Below are positions 25,205-33,659 of a DNA stretch of 59,990 bases, piece by piece. This stretch comes from Curtobacterium sp. Leaf183 (GTDB lineage: Bacteria; Actinomycetota; Actinomycetes; Actinomycetales; Microbacteriaceae). Each line of letters starts with the position of its first letter. The first letter of the stretch is position 1. The position numbers and the translations under genes were made by a program. Location of the stretch: NCBI RefSeq assembly GCF_001424385.1, contig NZ_LMPO01000001.1, forward strand, positions 1-59,990. The letters run 5' to 3'. The notes under the pieces were generated by a model. It was not told where the DNA came from, ran no database searches, and saw nothing but the letters and a program-made list of their open reading frames with translations.

Positions 25205-26737
25205 GTGTCCACCAGGTCGCTGCCCCTCCGCGTCGCCGCGCTCGTGCTCGTGCTCGCCGCCACCGCGTTCGACCTGTTCTGGCGGCTCGGCGCGCAGACG
25301 ATCATGAATGACGAGCAGGTCTACGTCAGCGTCGGCTGGCAGTACGTGCACGGGGACTTCACCGGCAACACCGAACACCCGCCGCTGGCGAAGTTCCTGT
25401 TCGGTGCGGCGCAGCTCGTCTTCGGCCAGGGCGTGTTCGGTCCCCGGCTGGTCGCCGCGACGGCCGTCCTGGCGACCGGCCTGCTCCTCTTCTGGTGGCT
25501 CCGACGACCACTCGGCTTCTGGGGAGCGCTCCTGGCTGCCGGACTCTGGTGGCTCACCCCGCGGGCGATCGGCGCCGCGTGGCCGGACCTGGGCTCGGGG
25601 ATCGGTGCGCGCATCGACCGGTTCGCGCTGCTCGAGCCGGTGATGGTGGTGTTCGCGGTCGCGTCGCTCGCCTGCGCCTGGGCGTGGACCCGCGAGTGGC
25701 GCTGGTGGTGGCCGGTCCTCAGCGGGGTGTTCCTCGGGCTCTCCGTCTCCAGCAAGGTGACGACCGCGGTGCTCGTGGTCGCGCTGATCACCGTGCCGAT
25801 CGTGCACCGGCGGTGGCGTGCGCTGCTGATCGGTGCGCCGCTCAGCGCGGTCGCGTCCGCGGCGGTCGTCGTCCTGGTCTACGTCCCGCTCGGCGTCGTG
25901 GCCCCGATCCAGCGGATGATCGCCTTCCAGACGGCGCACAACGGCGGCGGCCACCGCACGACGATCAACGGCGTCGTCTACCTGCACGCCCCGTGGTGGG
26001 CCGACTTCGCCTTCATGGCGAACGGCATCGGGTGGGTGATGGTCGCCGTCCTCGGAGTCGGTGTCCTCGCCGCGCTCGTCGTCCGGCCGGACCGGCTGGT
26101 GGTCGTGCTCGTGGTCGCCCTCGCGGCGCTGATGCTGTTCTCGACGGTGGTCGCGCACGTGGCGCTCCCGCACTACTACGACGTCTGGATGCCGTTCCTC
26201 GTCGCCCTCGCCGCCGTCGGGTACACGCGCCTCGCCCGGGTCGCCGACCCACGACGACCCCGCGCCCCCCGGCGATCGGCCACCGAGGGCCGCGTGCGAG
26301 CACGACGCCCCTCCGTCTCGACCGCGGGCGTCGTGATGCGGGTGGTCGCGACGGCGCTCGCCCTCGCCGCCGTCGTCCCCGCAGCGACCCTCGCCTCGAC
26401 GATCGCAGCCGCGCGGCCCGCCGGGATCGCCTTGCTGGGCGACGCGCTGCGCGCGGAGGGCATGCCCGCCGACCACCGGGTCCTGTTCGTGAAGTACGGC
26501 TCGACGTGGGGCGTGTACTTCCGCGGGCACGCATCCGGCAAGCCGGAGGACGGGAAGTTCGGTGCGCTCGCCATCGGACCGGACATCCGGTACCCGGTCA
26601 CACCCGAGGTCCGGTCGTTCCTGGCGGAGAACCGCAGCCGGCTCGAACACGTCCGGGTCGACTACCTCGACGTGTGGGTGCTGCGGGACGGGGCCGAGTT
26701 CGCCCAGCAAGACGGCCGGTTCGTGATCCAGGGCTGA
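25205..26737 (+). CDS. PMT/ArnT-like membrane glycosyltransferase (GT39-like)
   Basis: A 510-residue polytopic protein. After one membrane segment comes MNDEQVYVSVGWQ with the catalytic acidic pair, then NTEHPPLAKFLFG, a strong signature of dolichyl/polyprenyl-phosphate mannose-protein or lipid A arabinose transferases. About nine membrane segments, then a soluble C-terminal domain from about 400. The GTG at 25,205 follows a CAGGAT box by 6 nt; it could also start later, but the first membrane segment begins only about ten residues in. Expected to glycosylate a protein or the glycan on the outer face. Confidence 0.82.
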   Translation: MSTRSLPLRVAALVLVLAATAFDLFWRLGAQTIMNDEQVYVSVGWQYVHGDFTGNTEHPPLAKFLFGAAQLVFGQGVFGPRLVAATAVLATGLLLFWWLRRPLGFWGALLAAGLWWLTPRAIGAAWPDLGSGIGARIDRFALLEPVMVVFAVASLACAWAWTREWRWWWPVLSGVFLGLSVSSKVTTAVLVVALITVPIVHRRWRALLIGAPLSAVASAAVVVLVYVPLGVVAPIQRMIAFQTAHNGGGHRTTINGVVYLHAPWWADFAFMANGIGWVMVAVLGVGVLAALVVRPDRLVVVLVVALAALMLFSTVVAHVALPHYYDVWMPFLVALAAVGYTRLARVADPRRPRAPRRSATEGRVRARRPSVSTAGVVMRVVATALALAAVVPAATLASTIAAARPAGIALLGDALRAEGMPADHRVLFVKYGSTWGVYFRGHASGKPEDGKFGALAIGPDIRYPVTPEVRSFLAENRSRLEHVRVDYLDVWVLRDGAEFAQQDGRFVIQG

Positions 26738-26793
26738 CACGCGACCCCGCTCGCCCGGGGTGGCGCCCTCACCGAGTGCCGATCCCCGCCTGC

Positions 26794-26799
26794 TAGTCT
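26794..26799 (+). promoter_or_regulatory. -10 box (TAGTCT) of the GT4 gene
   Basis: TAGTCT lies 37 nt before the GTG at 26,837, and a CGAGGAG ribosome site lies between. Confidence 0.5.
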
Positions 26800-26836
26800 C
26801 TGGCAGCCCGTTGCCCGCCACCTCTCGAGGAGCCCC

Positions 26837-27979
26837 GTGACCACACTCCGAGTGATCGTGGACCAGGTCGTCGCACCGGTCCCCGGCGGCATCGGACGGT
26901 ACGCGGAAGAACTGACGCGTCAGCTCGTCGCGACCGCGCCGACCGGCTGCGACGTCGAAGCGGTGGTGTCCGCGGTGTCGCCGGCGGACCTGGCCCACAT
27001 CCGGACCCTCCTGCCCGGACTCGGCGGTGTCGACCGCCTCGCACTCCCCCGACGCGAACTCGCGCTCGCCTGGCAGGGCGGCATGGCACGCGGTGCGTCC
27101 CACGGCATGCTGCACGCCCCGAGCGTGATGGCGCCGCTCGTCAAGCACAACCGCTTCCAGGAGCCCGGGCGGCAGACGGTGGTGACCGTGCACGACACCG
27201 TGCCGTGGACCCACCCGGAGACGCTCACGTCGCGCGGGGTGCACTTCCACAAGGCGATGGTCAAGCGCGCGTGGAAACACGCGGACGCGGTCGTCGTGCC
27301 CACCCACGCGGTGGCGGCGGCGCTCAACGACATCCACCGGTTCGACGACCGGTTGCGGGTAATCGGCGGCGCCCCCTCCGGGCGGCTCCGGGTCCCGGTC
27401 GACGCCGACCTCCGTGCCGAGCGGCTCGGGCTGCCCGACCGGTACGTCCTGGCTGTCGGCACGCTCGAGCCGCGCAAGGGCCTGCAGCACCTGATCGAGG
27501 CCATGGCGCACCCGGACGCACCGTCCGACGTCCCGCTCGTGATCAGCGGCCCCGACGGCTGGGGCGACGTCGACGTCGTGGGCATCGCCGAACAGGCGGG
27601 CCTGCCCCAGGACCGCGTCAAGGTCCTCGGACGCGTCGGCGACACCGACCTCGCCGTCGTCTACGACCGCGCGACGGTCTTCGTCTTCCCGAGCCTCGCC
27701 GAGGGGTTCGGGCTCCCCGTCGTCGAGGCGATGAGCCTCGGCACGCCGGTCATCCACTCCGACGACCCCGCAGTGCGCGAAGTGGCCTCCGACGCCGGTG
27801 TGACGGTCGCCCTGGAACCCCGGACCGGGTACGCCGAGCGCCTCGCACAGGCGGTCTACCAGGTCGTCAACGACCCGCTGCTCCGCGGCCACCTGGCCAT
27901 CGCGGGCCCCGACCGGGCGCGGATGTTCGACTGGCGGGACTCCGCCACCGAGACGTGGCAGCTGCACGCCGACCTCTGA
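26837..27979 (+). CDS. GT4 glycosyltransferase
   Basis: A 380-residue GT-B transferase. It has PVPGGIGRYAEEL near the N-terminus, VVTVHDTVPW, the hinge VLAVGTLEPRKG (about 205-216) and SLAEGFGLPVVEAMSLG, the standard GT4 set. It closely parallels the GT4 at 10,528, suggesting related mannosyl- or rhamnosyl-type transferases (inference). The GTG has CGAGGAG 5-6 nt upstream. It stands alone with its own promoter and is followed by the lysozyme gene's promoter. Confidence 0.87.
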   Translation: MTTLRVIVDQVVAPVPGGIGRYAEELTRQLVATAPTGCDVEAVVSAVSPADLAHIRTLLPGLGGVDRLALPRRELALAWQGGMARGASHGMLHAPSVMAPLVKHNRFQEPGRQTVVTVHDTVPWTHPETLTSRGVHFHKAMVKRAWKHADAVVVPTHAVAAALNDIHRFDDRLRVIGGAPSGRLRVPVDADLRAERLGLPDRYVLAVGTLEPRKGLQHLIEAMAHPDAPSDVPLVISGPDGWGDVDVVGIAEQAGLPQDRVKVLGRVGDTDLAVVYDRATVFVFPSLAEGFGLPVVEAMSLGTPVIHSDDPAVREVASDAGVTVALEPRTGYAERLAQAVYQVVNDPLLRGHLAIAGPDRARMFDWRDSATETWQLHADL

Positions 27980-28032
27980 CCGGGGAACGTGCGGACGGGC
28001 ATCGTCGACCCGTCAGGACGACACACGTCAGT

Positions 28033-28038
28033 TAGGCT
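28033..28038 (+). promoter_or_regulatory. -10 box (TAGGCT) of the lysozyme gene
   Basis: TAGGCT lies 61 nt before the ATG. The leader can fold into a small hairpin (28039-28058, CCCCGG/CCGGGG arms) and ends with a GGGGAG ribosome site. I looked for a ydaO-type riboswitch and did not find its conserved core. Confidence 0.5.
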
Positions 28039-28098
28039 TCCCCGGAACACGGCCGGGGCACGTCCGTTCCCGGCATCTCTGACAGGGGAGCGAACCGG

Positions 28099-29052
28099 AT
28101 GCGTGCGACTGCGCGACGAACCACCACGACGGCGGCGGTGATCACAGCGGGCCTGCTGGTGACCGTCGCGATCTCCGGGCCGGCCGACGCCGCCAGCGGC
28201 CCGGCACCGACGACCGCCACGACGAACACCGTCAGTACGACGAACACCACGACCGACGGCGACCCGTCGCTCGCGACGCAGGACGCGACGGGGAACCACA
28301 CGATGGGCTCGAGCATCGACGCGCACGCGGCCGCGACGGGTGCGGCTGCCGGCACGACGACGCTCGCGGCACCGCAGGCCCGCGCCGCAGCCTCCGGTCC
28401 GCCGCCCGGCAAGCTGCAGGGCATGGACGTCAGCGCCTGGCAGCCCGACGCCGACTTCCGGACCGCCTACGCCAACGGTGCGCGCTTCGCGTACATCAAG
28501 GCGTCCGAGGGCACGACCTACACGAGCCGGACCTACCAGAAGCAGTACTTCGACGCGGCGCAGGCCGGCATGGTCCGCGGCGGCTACGCCTACGCCCAGC
28601 CGAGCCAGGCGAGCGGACGCGCGACCGCGGACTTCTTCTTCGCCTCCGGCGGCGGGTGGAGCGACGACGACATCACGCTGCCACCGCTGCTCGACATCGA
28701 GTACGGCAACGCGTCGCAGGGCACCTGCTACGGCCTGAGCTGGGGCGCGATGCGGACCTGGATCCACGACTTCTCGGACCGCGTGTACGAGCGCATCCAC
28801 CGCTACCCGGCGATCTACACGACCACCGACTGGTGGAAGCGCTGCACGAACAACAGCCGGCAGTTCTCGGACAACCCGCTGTTCGTGGCGATCTACCCCG
28901 TGAACGACTTCACCTCGCCCGGCGAGCTCGGCCACAGCTGGACGAAGTGGAAGTTCTGGCAGTGGCGGGCCGAGGGCACGTTCCCCGGCGACCAGGACGT
29001 CTACGAGAGCACGATCGGCAACCTGCACCTGTTCGCGCGCAAGCACGAGTAG
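28099..29052 (+). CDS. secreted GH25 lysozyme (N-acetylmuramidase)
   Basis: A 317-residue exported enzyme that cleaves peptidoglycan. Signal peptide at 1-31 (basic MRATARR, hydrophobic core, cleavage near GPADAAS), then a Thr/Ala-rich linker to about 105. The GH25 barrel starts GMDVSAWQPD (Asp110), with FAYIKASEGTTY (Glu137) and LLDIEYG carrying the catalytic pair Asp199/Glu201. It ends KFWQWRAEG, normal for GH25. No cell-wall-binding repeat is attached. It lies beside glycan genes, so a role in wall turnover or in making room for wall glycan is plausible. Confidence 0.93.
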   Translation: MRATARRTTTTAAVITAGLLVTVAISGPADAASGPAPTTATTNTVSTTNTTTDGDPSLATQDATGNHTMGSSIDAHAAATGAAAGTTTLAAPQARAAASGPPPGKLQGMDVSAWQPDADFRTAYANGARFAYIKASEGTTYTSRTYQKQYFDAAQAGMVRGGYAYAQPSQASGRATADFFFASGGGWSDDDITLPPLLDIEYGNASQGTCYGLSWGAMRTWIHDFSDRVYERIHRYPAIYTTTDWWKRCTNNSRQFSDNPLFVAIYPVNDFTSPGELGHSWTKWKFWQWRAEGTFPGDQDVYESTIGNLHLFARKHE

Positions 29053-29073
29053 CCGGCCCGGGAGGATCGGTGG

Positions 29074-29105
29074 CGAGGGCCGGCACCACACGGTGCCGGC
29101 CCTCG
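29074..29105. terminator. bidirectional terminator, lysozyme / purE
   Basis: Arms 29074-29087 (CGAGGGCCGGCACC) and 29092-29105 pair perfectly over 14 bp with an ACAC loop, placed between convergent stop codons. Confidence 0.85.
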
Positions 29106-29108
29106 GCG

Positions 29109-29621
29109 TCACTGGAGCTGGGCCCGGAGTGCGGCCGCCTTCTGCTCGACGACCTGCTCGAGGCCCTCGGCGTACTCGGCGAGGCGGGCCGACACGGCCG
29201 GGTCGCCCGATCCGATGATGCGTGCGGCGAGCAGCCCGGCGTTCGCCGCGCCGTTGATCGCCATCGTCGCGACCGGGATGCCGGCCGGCATCTGCACGAT
29301 GGACAGCAGCGAGTCCAGACCGTCCAGGCGTGCCAGCTGTACGGGCACGCCGATCACGGGCAGCGTCGTGAGGGACGCGACCATGCCCGGCAGGTGCGCC
29401 GCTCCCCCGGCTCCCGCGATGACCACGCGGACCCCGCGCCCGGCTGCGGCCCTGGCGTAGCGGACCATCTTGTCCGGGGTGCGGTGTGCCGAGACGACGT
29501 CGGCCTCGAAGGCGATGCCGAGCTCGGTCAGGATGTCGGCGGCGGCGCGCATCGTCGGCCAGTCCGAGTCGGAGCCCATGACGATGGAGACGAGCGGCGC
29601 GGGAGCGGTGGTGTCGGTCAC
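29109..29621 (-). CDS. purE: N5-carboxyaminoimidazole ribonucleotide mutase
   Basis: PurE (class I) moves the carboxyl group from N5-CAIR to give CAIR in purine synthesis. 170 residues; the signature GSDSDWPTM near 14-22, SAHRTPDKM with the catalytic His, and [11 protein letters not shown] are all present. GTG start with TAGCCT 6 nt upstream, so it has its own leaderless promoter despite lying behind purK and the GH6 gene on the same strand. Expected partner is PurK (31,859). Confidence 0.96.
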   Translation of the reverse strand: MTDTTAPAPLVSIVMGSDSDWPTMRAAADILTELGIAFEADVVSAHRTPDKMVRYARAAAGRGVRVVIAGAGGAAHLPGMVASLTTLPVIGVPVQLARLDGLDSLLSIVQMPAGIPVATMAINGAANAGLLAARIIGSGDPAVSARLAEYAEGLEQVVEQKAAALRAQLQ

Positions 29622-29627
29622 CCGACG

Positions 29628-29633
29628 AGGCTA
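29628..29633 (-). promoter_or_regulatory. -10 box (TAGCCT) of purE, leaderless
   Basis: TAGCCT on the minus strand is followed by six bases and the purE GTG. Confidence 0.6.
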
Positions 29634-29668
29634 GCGGAGCACGACCCTGGCCCACCCGGGTCGCCGTG

Positions 29669-31645
29669 TCAGGGCACGCGCACCGTCCGGCAGCCCAGCG
29701 CCTTGTCCCCGCCGCTCCCCGCCCCGACCGCGGTCACGCAGAACGTGTGCGTCCCGGAGGACGACGGGATCCGCCCGGAGAACCCGTGTGCGGGACCCGA
29801 TCCCCACGTCGCGTCGACGTCTGGCCGGCTGGCGTCCGCCGTGAGCACGGTCGTGCTCGGCCTGCCGTCGACGGTCACCCGCACGGTCAGCCCCCGGGCG
29901 ATCGCATCCCGGTCGAACACCCACCCGGTGACGGTCGTCCGGTGGTAGGACAGCGCGGACACGGACTCGAGCGAGCCCCACGGCGCACTCGCCGCGACGG
30001 TGAGCGTCGAGCACGTGGACCGCACATCGGCCCCGGCACCCTGGTTCCGCGCGACCGCGCACACGGTGTGCTGCCCGGCCGCCGCGGGCACGACGGTCCG
30101 GTACCCGTGCCGGGTGCCGCTCCCGGTCGGAGCGGTGACGTCCGGCCGGTCGATCGTGGTCGTGACGCTCCGGACCCGCTTGCCGTCGACGGTGAGGTCC
30201 ACCGCGACGGGCGCGGTGCCGGCGTCCGGGTCGGCAGCCCAGCCGGTGACGTCGATGCCGGCGCGCACGACCGTCGCCCGGTCGATCCGGACGACCGGGT
30301 CGTCCCCGTAGACGACGACGTCCTCGCAGCCCAGTCGGCGGTCCGCACCGGCGGCCGCTCCGACGGCGGTCACGCACACCGACCGGACACCGGACGCCGG
30401 ACCGGAGGCAGCGACGGCGACCGTGGCGTCGTAGCCGTGGTCGGCGCCCACCCCGTAGTCGTCGTCGATGTCCTGCCGCGGGCGGTCGGCCGCGAGCGTC
30501 GACACCACCGAGCCGTCGACGCTGACCCGCACGTCCACCGTCGCTGCGGTGTCGTGCTGGTCGTACGCCCACCCCTGCACCCGGACCGCGCGGGTCCCGC
30601 CGGTGGCGGCGTCGAGCGTGCCCACGGGTGCGCGCACCGCCGGCGGCGCGCCGAGCGCGGCGTTCGCGACCAGGGCCTGTGCGTACGCCGACCACCACTT
30701 GCCCGCGGCCGGAGCGCCACCGCAGGTGCCGTCGCTCGCACCGGGCGTCTTCACCCACAGCAGCGCGTCGAGCGCGGTGCCGTCGGTGACCACGCGCGGG
30801 GTCGTCCCGAGACCGGCACCGGGGCCGTTGCACCAGGTCCCGCGCCACCCCTGCCCGTTGCGCGACGTGTCGATGACGTAGTGCGAGCCGCCGGTCAGCG
30901 ACGACACCTTCTGCGCGTAGGCCTGCTCCTGTGCGGTCGGGTAGTAGTTCGCGACGTTCGTGAAGAACCCGCGGGCGCCCTGGACACCGGCGCTGTTCAA
31001 CCGTGCGGCGATCACGGCAGGCTGTACCCAGTTCGAGTTCCCCGCGTCGAGGTACGCGGGGATCCCGGCCGCGGTGAAGGCCGCGACCTCGCGGGACAGG
31101 ATCCGGTACCGCTGCTGGTCGAGCACGGTCGTGCAGGCCGCGTTGCTGAGCATCGCCAGTGCGTCCGGCTCGACGACGACCGCGGCGCGCTTGCCCGCCA
31201 GTCGGGCGACGATCTGGTCCACCCACGCGTCGTACGACGCCTCGTCGAAGCCCCCGGCGGAGTAGCCGCCGCAGTCCCGCTGCGGGATCGCGTAGGTGAC
31301 GAAGACCGCGGTGGTGCCGTTCGCCGCCGCACCCGCGGTCGCCTGGTCGAGCGTCCGGGTCAGAGCCGCCCCGGTGGTCCACTCGCCGAGCCAGGTCGCG
31401 ACCGGGTACTTCGCGATCGTGGCGGCGGCGCGTGCGCCGGCGGGGTCCGTGGTCGCGAGCGCGGTGGCGTTCTTCGCGGCCTCACTCGTGGGTGGGTTGT
31501 ACTGTCCGTTCCCGTACAGCTGCGCTGACGAGGCCGACCGGATCTGCGCCGCGGTGGTGGCCGCGGACGCCCAGGTCGGGACCGACACGACGCCGGCGAC
31601 GCTGAGGAGCGCGACGGCGCCCGCGATGAACTGGTGACGGCGCAC
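29669..31645 (-). CDS. secreted GH6 glycoside hydrolase with three wall-type repeats
   Basis: A 658-residue exported protein. Signal peptide at 1-29 (MRRHQFIAG, hydrophobic core, WASAA). Residues 30-330 are a GH6 (cellulase family 6) domain: VFVTYAIPQRDCGGYSAGG, VVVEPDALA with the candidate acid Asp, YLDAGNSNW, GFFTNVANYY, WCNGPGAGLG and LWVKTPGASDG. GH6 enzymes cleave beta-1,4-glucans with inversion. From about 345 three repeats of 95-105 residues carry GWAYDQHD, GWAADPDAG and GWVFDRDA, the same module as the five repeats in the protein at 4,105. No ordinary CBM2 was seen. Its position between purK and purE is unusual. Confidence 0.9.
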   Translation of the reverse strand: MRRHQFIAGAVALLSVAGVVSVPTWASAATTAAQIRSASSAQLYGNGQYNPPTSEAAKNATALATTDPAGARAAATIAKYPVATWLGEWTTGAALTRTLDQATAGAAANGTTAVFVTYAIPQRDCGGYSAGGFDEASYDAWVDQIVARLAGKRAAVVVEPDALAMLSNAACTTVLDQQRYRILSREVAAFTAAGIPAYLDAGNSNWVQPAVIAARLNSAGVQGARGFFTNVANYYPTAQEQAYAQKVSSLTGGSHYVIDTSRNGQGWRGTWCNGPGAGLGTTPRVVTDGTALDALLWVKTPGASDGTCGGAPAAGKWWSAYAQALVANAALGAPPAVRAPVGTLDAATGGTRAVRVQGWAYDQHDTAATVDVRVSVDGSVVSTLAADRPRQDIDDDYGVGADHGYDATVAVAASGPASGVRSVCVTAVGAAAGADRRLGCEDVVVYGDDPVVRIDRATVVRAGIDVTGWAADPDAGTAPVAVDLTVDGKRVRSVTTTIDRPDVTAPTGSGTRHGYRTVVPAAAGQHTVCAVARNQGAGADVRSTCSTLTVAASAPWGSLESVSALSYHRTTVTGWVFDRDAIARGLTVRVTVDGRPSTTVLTADASRPDVDATWGSGPAHGFSGRIPSSSGTHTFCVTAVGAGSGGDKALGCRTVRVP

Positions 31646-31858
31646 TGCGCGACTCCCCCTCGGACTCTCGACCCGGACAGCCCAATGGCACCACGCTCGT
31701 CCGCGCGCCGACAGTCGCCAGAGCGGGTGCCACCTGGTCGGGTGGCACGCGTCCTGCGGACGGTCGACGGACGGGAGGCCCGGTGCACCGGTACGACGCG
31801 ACGTGCGTCGTCGAGGTGCTCCGGGCCTCCAGGGTGGTGCGGCCGTCCGACGGTCGCG
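31646..31858. other. intergenic region between purK and the GH6 gene
   Basis: No gene in these 213 bp. It holds the repeat hairpin downstream of purK (31766-31830) and presumably the GH6 promoter, which I could not pin down. Confidence 0.5.
31766..31830. terminator. branched hairpin carrying a 17-bp dispersed repeat
   Basis: Stem GGAGGCCCGG (31774-31783) pairs with 31821-31830; inside it GCACC/GGTGC and ACGACGC/GCGTCGT pair again, making a long interrupted hairpin. It follows purK and may end its transcript. The left flank GACGGACGGGAGGCCCG (31766-31782) is identical to 50505-50521 inside maf. Confidence 0.6.
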
Positions 31859-32995
31859 TCAGTCGTCGAAGTGCGCCGCGGCGGCGCGCGCCCGGTAGAC
31901 GACGTCGTCGACGTCGTCACCGAGCACCGTGACGTGACCGACCTTGCGGCCGGCGCGCGGTGCCTTGCCGTAGAAGTGGTACTTGGCCTCGGGGAAGGCG
32001 GCCAGCGCGTCGGGGTACCGGGCGGCGAGGTCCCCGTCGGCCGGTCCACCGAGCACGTTCACCATGACCGCGGCGGGCGCGTGCATCCCGGTGGCGCCGA
32101 GCGGCAGGTCCAGCACGGCTCGCAGGTGCTGCTCGAACTGGCTGGTCGTGGCACCGTCGATGGACCAGTGCCCCGTGTTGTGCGGCCGCATCGCGAGCTC
32201 GTTGACCAGGATGCGCTCGTCGCCCGTCTGGAACAGCTCGACGGCGAGGACGCCCGTGACGTCGAGCTCCTCGGCGAGGCGGACCGCGATGGACTCGGCG
32301 ACGTCCGCGATGCGTCCGGCGCTGTCGGGCGCCGGTGCGACGACCTCGGCGCAGACGCCGTCACGCTGGACGGTCTCGACGAGGGGCCAGGCGACGACCT
32401 CGCCGGAGGGCCGCCGAGCGACGGACTGCGCGAGCTCGCGGGTGAACGGCACGAGCTCCTCGACCAGCAGCGCCTGGTCGGCGCCGGTCTCGGCGATCGC
32501 GGTGAACCAGTCGTCGACCTCGGCCGGGTCGGACACGACCCGCACGCCCTTGCCGTCGTAGCCGCCCCTGGCCGTCTTGACGACCGCACGACCGCCGTGC
32601 TCGGCGATGAAGGCGCGCAGCGCGTCCGCGTCCTGCACCGCGGCCCAGTCCGGCACGGGCAGCCCGAGGTCGGTCAGCCGCTGGCGCATCACGATCTTGT
32701 CCTGTGCCACGGCGAGCGCGTCCGGGCCGGGGCGCACCGCGACCCCGGCGTCGACGAGCGTGCGGAGCACGTCCTGCGGCACGTGCTCGTGGTCGAACGT
32801 GACGACGTCGACGTCACGGGCGAACGCCAGCACCGTCTCGGCGTCGTGGTAGTCACCCTCGGCGGTGGCGGCGATCGCGGCGGACATGCCGGGTCCCTCG
32901 GCCAGCACCCGGATGTCGATCCCCAGTTCGACGGCGGCCGGCACCATCATCCGGGCGAGCTGACCTCCACCGACGACCCCGACGCGCAACGCCAT
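31859..32995 (-). CDS. purK: 5-(carboxyamino)imidazole ribonucleotide synthase
   Basis: PurK makes N5-CAIR from AIR, bicarbonate and ATP, supplying PurE. A 378-residue ATP-grasp enzyme starting RVGVVGGGQLARMM, with FDHEHVP, VVKTARGGYDGKGVR (the ATP loop) and ELAMRPHNTGHW near the end. The ATG at 32,995 is chosen over an upstream in-frame start because GGAAGGA lies 8 nt before it and the family begins at this point. Separated from purE by the secreted GH6 gene. Confidence 0.95.
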   Translation of the reverse strand: MALRVGVVGGGQLARMMVPAAVELGIDIRVLAEGPGMSAAIAATAEGDYHDAETVLAFARDVDVVTFDHEHVPQDVLRTLVDAGVAVRPGPDALAVAQDKIVMRQRLTDLGLPVPDWAAVQDADALRAFIAEHGGRAVVKTARGGYDGKGVRVVSDPAEVDDWFTAIAETGADQALLVEELVPFTRELAQSVARRPSGEVVAWPLVETVQRDGVCAEVVAPAPDSAGRIADVAESIAVRLAEELDVTGVLAVELFQTGDERILVNELAMRPHNTGHWSIDGATTSQFEQHLRAVLDLPLGATGMHAPAAVMVNVLGGPADGDLAARYPDALAAFPEAKYHFYGKAPRAGRKVGHVTVLGDDVDDVVYRARAAAAHFDD

Positions 32996-33044
32996 GCTGT
33001 GTGTTCCTTCCGGCCTTCCCACCGAGCCGTGAGAAGTGCCTGCC

Positions 33045-33050
33045 TAGAAT
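33045..33050 (+). promoter_or_regulatory. -10 box (TAGAAT) of the GtrA gene
   Basis: TAGAAT lies about 78 nt before the GTG at 33,129, giving a moderate untranslated leader with a GGGAG ribosome site. Confidence 0.5.
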
Positions 33051-33128
33051 CGGTCTCCGGTCAGGAGGTCCCGACCGACGGGGCCGAACCAACGGCCCGC
33101 GACAACTCTACGGATCCCGGGAGACACC

Positions 33129-33650
33129 GTGCGGCGACTCATCGCACAGCTGGCACGCTTCGGTGTGGTCGGCGCCGTCGGCTTCGTCGTCGACTTCAGC
33201 ATCTTCAACGTGCTGCGGGCAACGGTGCTCTCCCCCGACGAGGTCCACTCCGGCCCGTTCTGGGCCAAGGTCGTCTCCACCGTGGTCGCGATCGGGGTCA
33301 ACTGGGTCGGCAACCGGTACTGGACCTTCCGGGACCAGCGACGGTCGGTCGCCACGCGCGAGGGCATCGAGTTCGTCGTCGTCTCGCTGGGGGGCATGGT
33401 GATCTCGCTCGGCTGCCTCGGGATCTCGCACTACGTCCTCGGCTTCACGTCCGCGCTGGCCGACAACGTCTCCGGCAACGTGATCGGCCTGCTGCTCGGC
33501 ACGCTCTTCCGCTTCTGGCTGTACAAGGTGTGGGTCTACCACCCGGACCGCGCCGAGCGCGAGGCAGCGCGACGACGCGACGGGGCGCCCGCTGTGGCGA
33601 CCCGCCAGGACCCCAACGCCCACGCCGGTGCAGGCCCGACCACGACCTAG
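33129..33650 (+). CDS. GtrA-family membrane protein
   Basis: A 173-residue protein with four membrane segments (starting near 10, 45, 85 and 115) and the GtrA hallmarks FGVVGAVGFVVDFSIFNVL, NWVGNRYWTFR and FRFWLYKVWVY. GtrA proteins are thought to flip polyprenyl-phosphate sugars or assist their use in glycan modification. It matches a GT2 maker (18,690) and several GT-C users elsewhere in the window. The basic C-terminal 30 residues are low complexity. GTG start with GGGAG 6-7 nt upstream. Confidence 0.9.
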   Translation: MRRLIAQLARFGVVGAVGFVVDFSIFNVLRATVLSPDEVHSGPFWAKVVSTVVAIGVNWVGNRYWTFRDQRRSVATREGIEFVVVSLGGMVISLGCLGISHYVLGFTSALADNVSGNVIGLLLGTLFRFWLYKVWVYHPDRAEREAARRRDGAPAVATRQDPNAHAGAGPTTT

Positions 33651-33653
33651 GAT
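33648..33653 (+). promoter_or_regulatory. -10 box (TAGGAT), leaderless; overlaps GtrA stop
   Basis: TAGGAT begins at the T of the GtrA stop codon and precedes the GTG at 33,660 by exactly 6 nt. Confidence 0.65.
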
Positions 33654-33659
33654 TGTCGG

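Noticed and set aside
22127..27967. Minus-strand open frame of nearly 2,000 codons
   Set aside because: It runs antisense through rmlD, two membrane protein genes and a GT4, shows no domain and is explained by lack of stop codons in GC-rich DNA.
28039..28098. c-di-AMP (ydaO) riboswitch upstream of the lysozyme gene
   Set aside because: Such switches often precede actinobacterial wall hydrolases, but the leader is too short and the conserved core is missing; only a small hairpin is present.
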